Origin: Scylla paramamosain | Taxonomy: Eukaryota; Arthropoda; Malacostraca; Decapoda; Portunidae | Length of the DNA stretch: 64,000 nucleotides | Assembly: GCF_035594125.1 (NCBI RefSeq) | Contig: NC_087180.1 | Coordinates: 18,976,615 to 19,040,614, forward strand | Direction: 5' to 3' | Part shown: one piece after another, positions 63,920 to 64,000 of the stretch | Layout: the number at the start of each line of letters is the position of its first letter | Numbering within the stretch: position 1 is the stretch's first letter | The notes under the pieces: model-generated | What the model saw: the letters and a program-made list of their open reading frames with translations, nothing else | What the model was told of the DNA's origin: nothing | The model's database searches: none | Position numbers and translations under genes: made by a program

Positions 63920-64000
<81 letters not shown>
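63920..64000. repeat. (GT)n microsatellite, continues past the window
   Basis: At least 81 bp, pure, to the last base. Confidence 0.98.

Overview
The window is eukaryotic nuclear DNA, almost certainly from an arthropod and most likely a decapod crustacean; a crab or related decapod is my inference. The reasons are an extreme load of long, nearly pure dinucleotide arrays ((GA/CT)n, (GT/CA)n, (AT)n) and trinucleotide arrays ((GGA)n, (TAG)n, (CAC)n), an interstitial TTAGG/CCTAA block (the arthropod telomere motif), intron-split coding sequence with GT-AG junctions, and remnants of PIF/Harbinger-type and hAT-type DNA transposons. There is no sign of bacterial gene organisation, and almost every long open frame is an artefact of translating a microsatellite.

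Layout. 1-1.3 kb: three minus-strand exons form the C-terminal end of a protein resembling the sterile-alpha-motif-domain-containing-3-like family. It is the only convincing host-type gene. 1.6-2.3 kb: a short PIF/Harbinger-like element with 30-bp terminal inverted repeats (26/30 identical) keeps only the N-terminal transposase exon. 2.6-5.7 kb: an ACAC-rich degenerate block, possible promoter motifs, a recent 198-bp-period tandem duplication carrying two minus-strand splice donors, and a minus-strand hAT-like coding remnant. 5.7-41 kb: microsatellites in fairly unremarkable sequence, four copies (including one at 45 kb) of a roughly 200-bp TIR-bearing MITE, several small tandem duplications, and the TTAGG block at 28.5 kb. 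41.8-47.9 kb: a cluster of decaying tandem arrays, including an 11-monomer satellite. 48-64 kb: very long (GA)n/(CT)n and (GT)n arrays, a polypurine region of about 1.4 kb, and further decayed tandem arrays. The window ends inside a (GT)n array.

Three patterns stand out. First, a MITE family whose conserved CTCTCTC motif is the exact site where long (CT)n arrays have grown in two of the four copies, so the birth of a microsatellite can be seen directly. Second, many stretches that first look like unique spacer are old tandem duplications, often with periods of 110-155 bp. Third, back-to-back (CT)n and (GA)n arrays at 48.16-48.40 kb form a large potential hairpin. No RNA gene, CRISPR array or complete gene set could be supported. 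I saw no convincing coding evidence between about 5.7 kb and the end of the window, but short exons without an ATG could have been missed.
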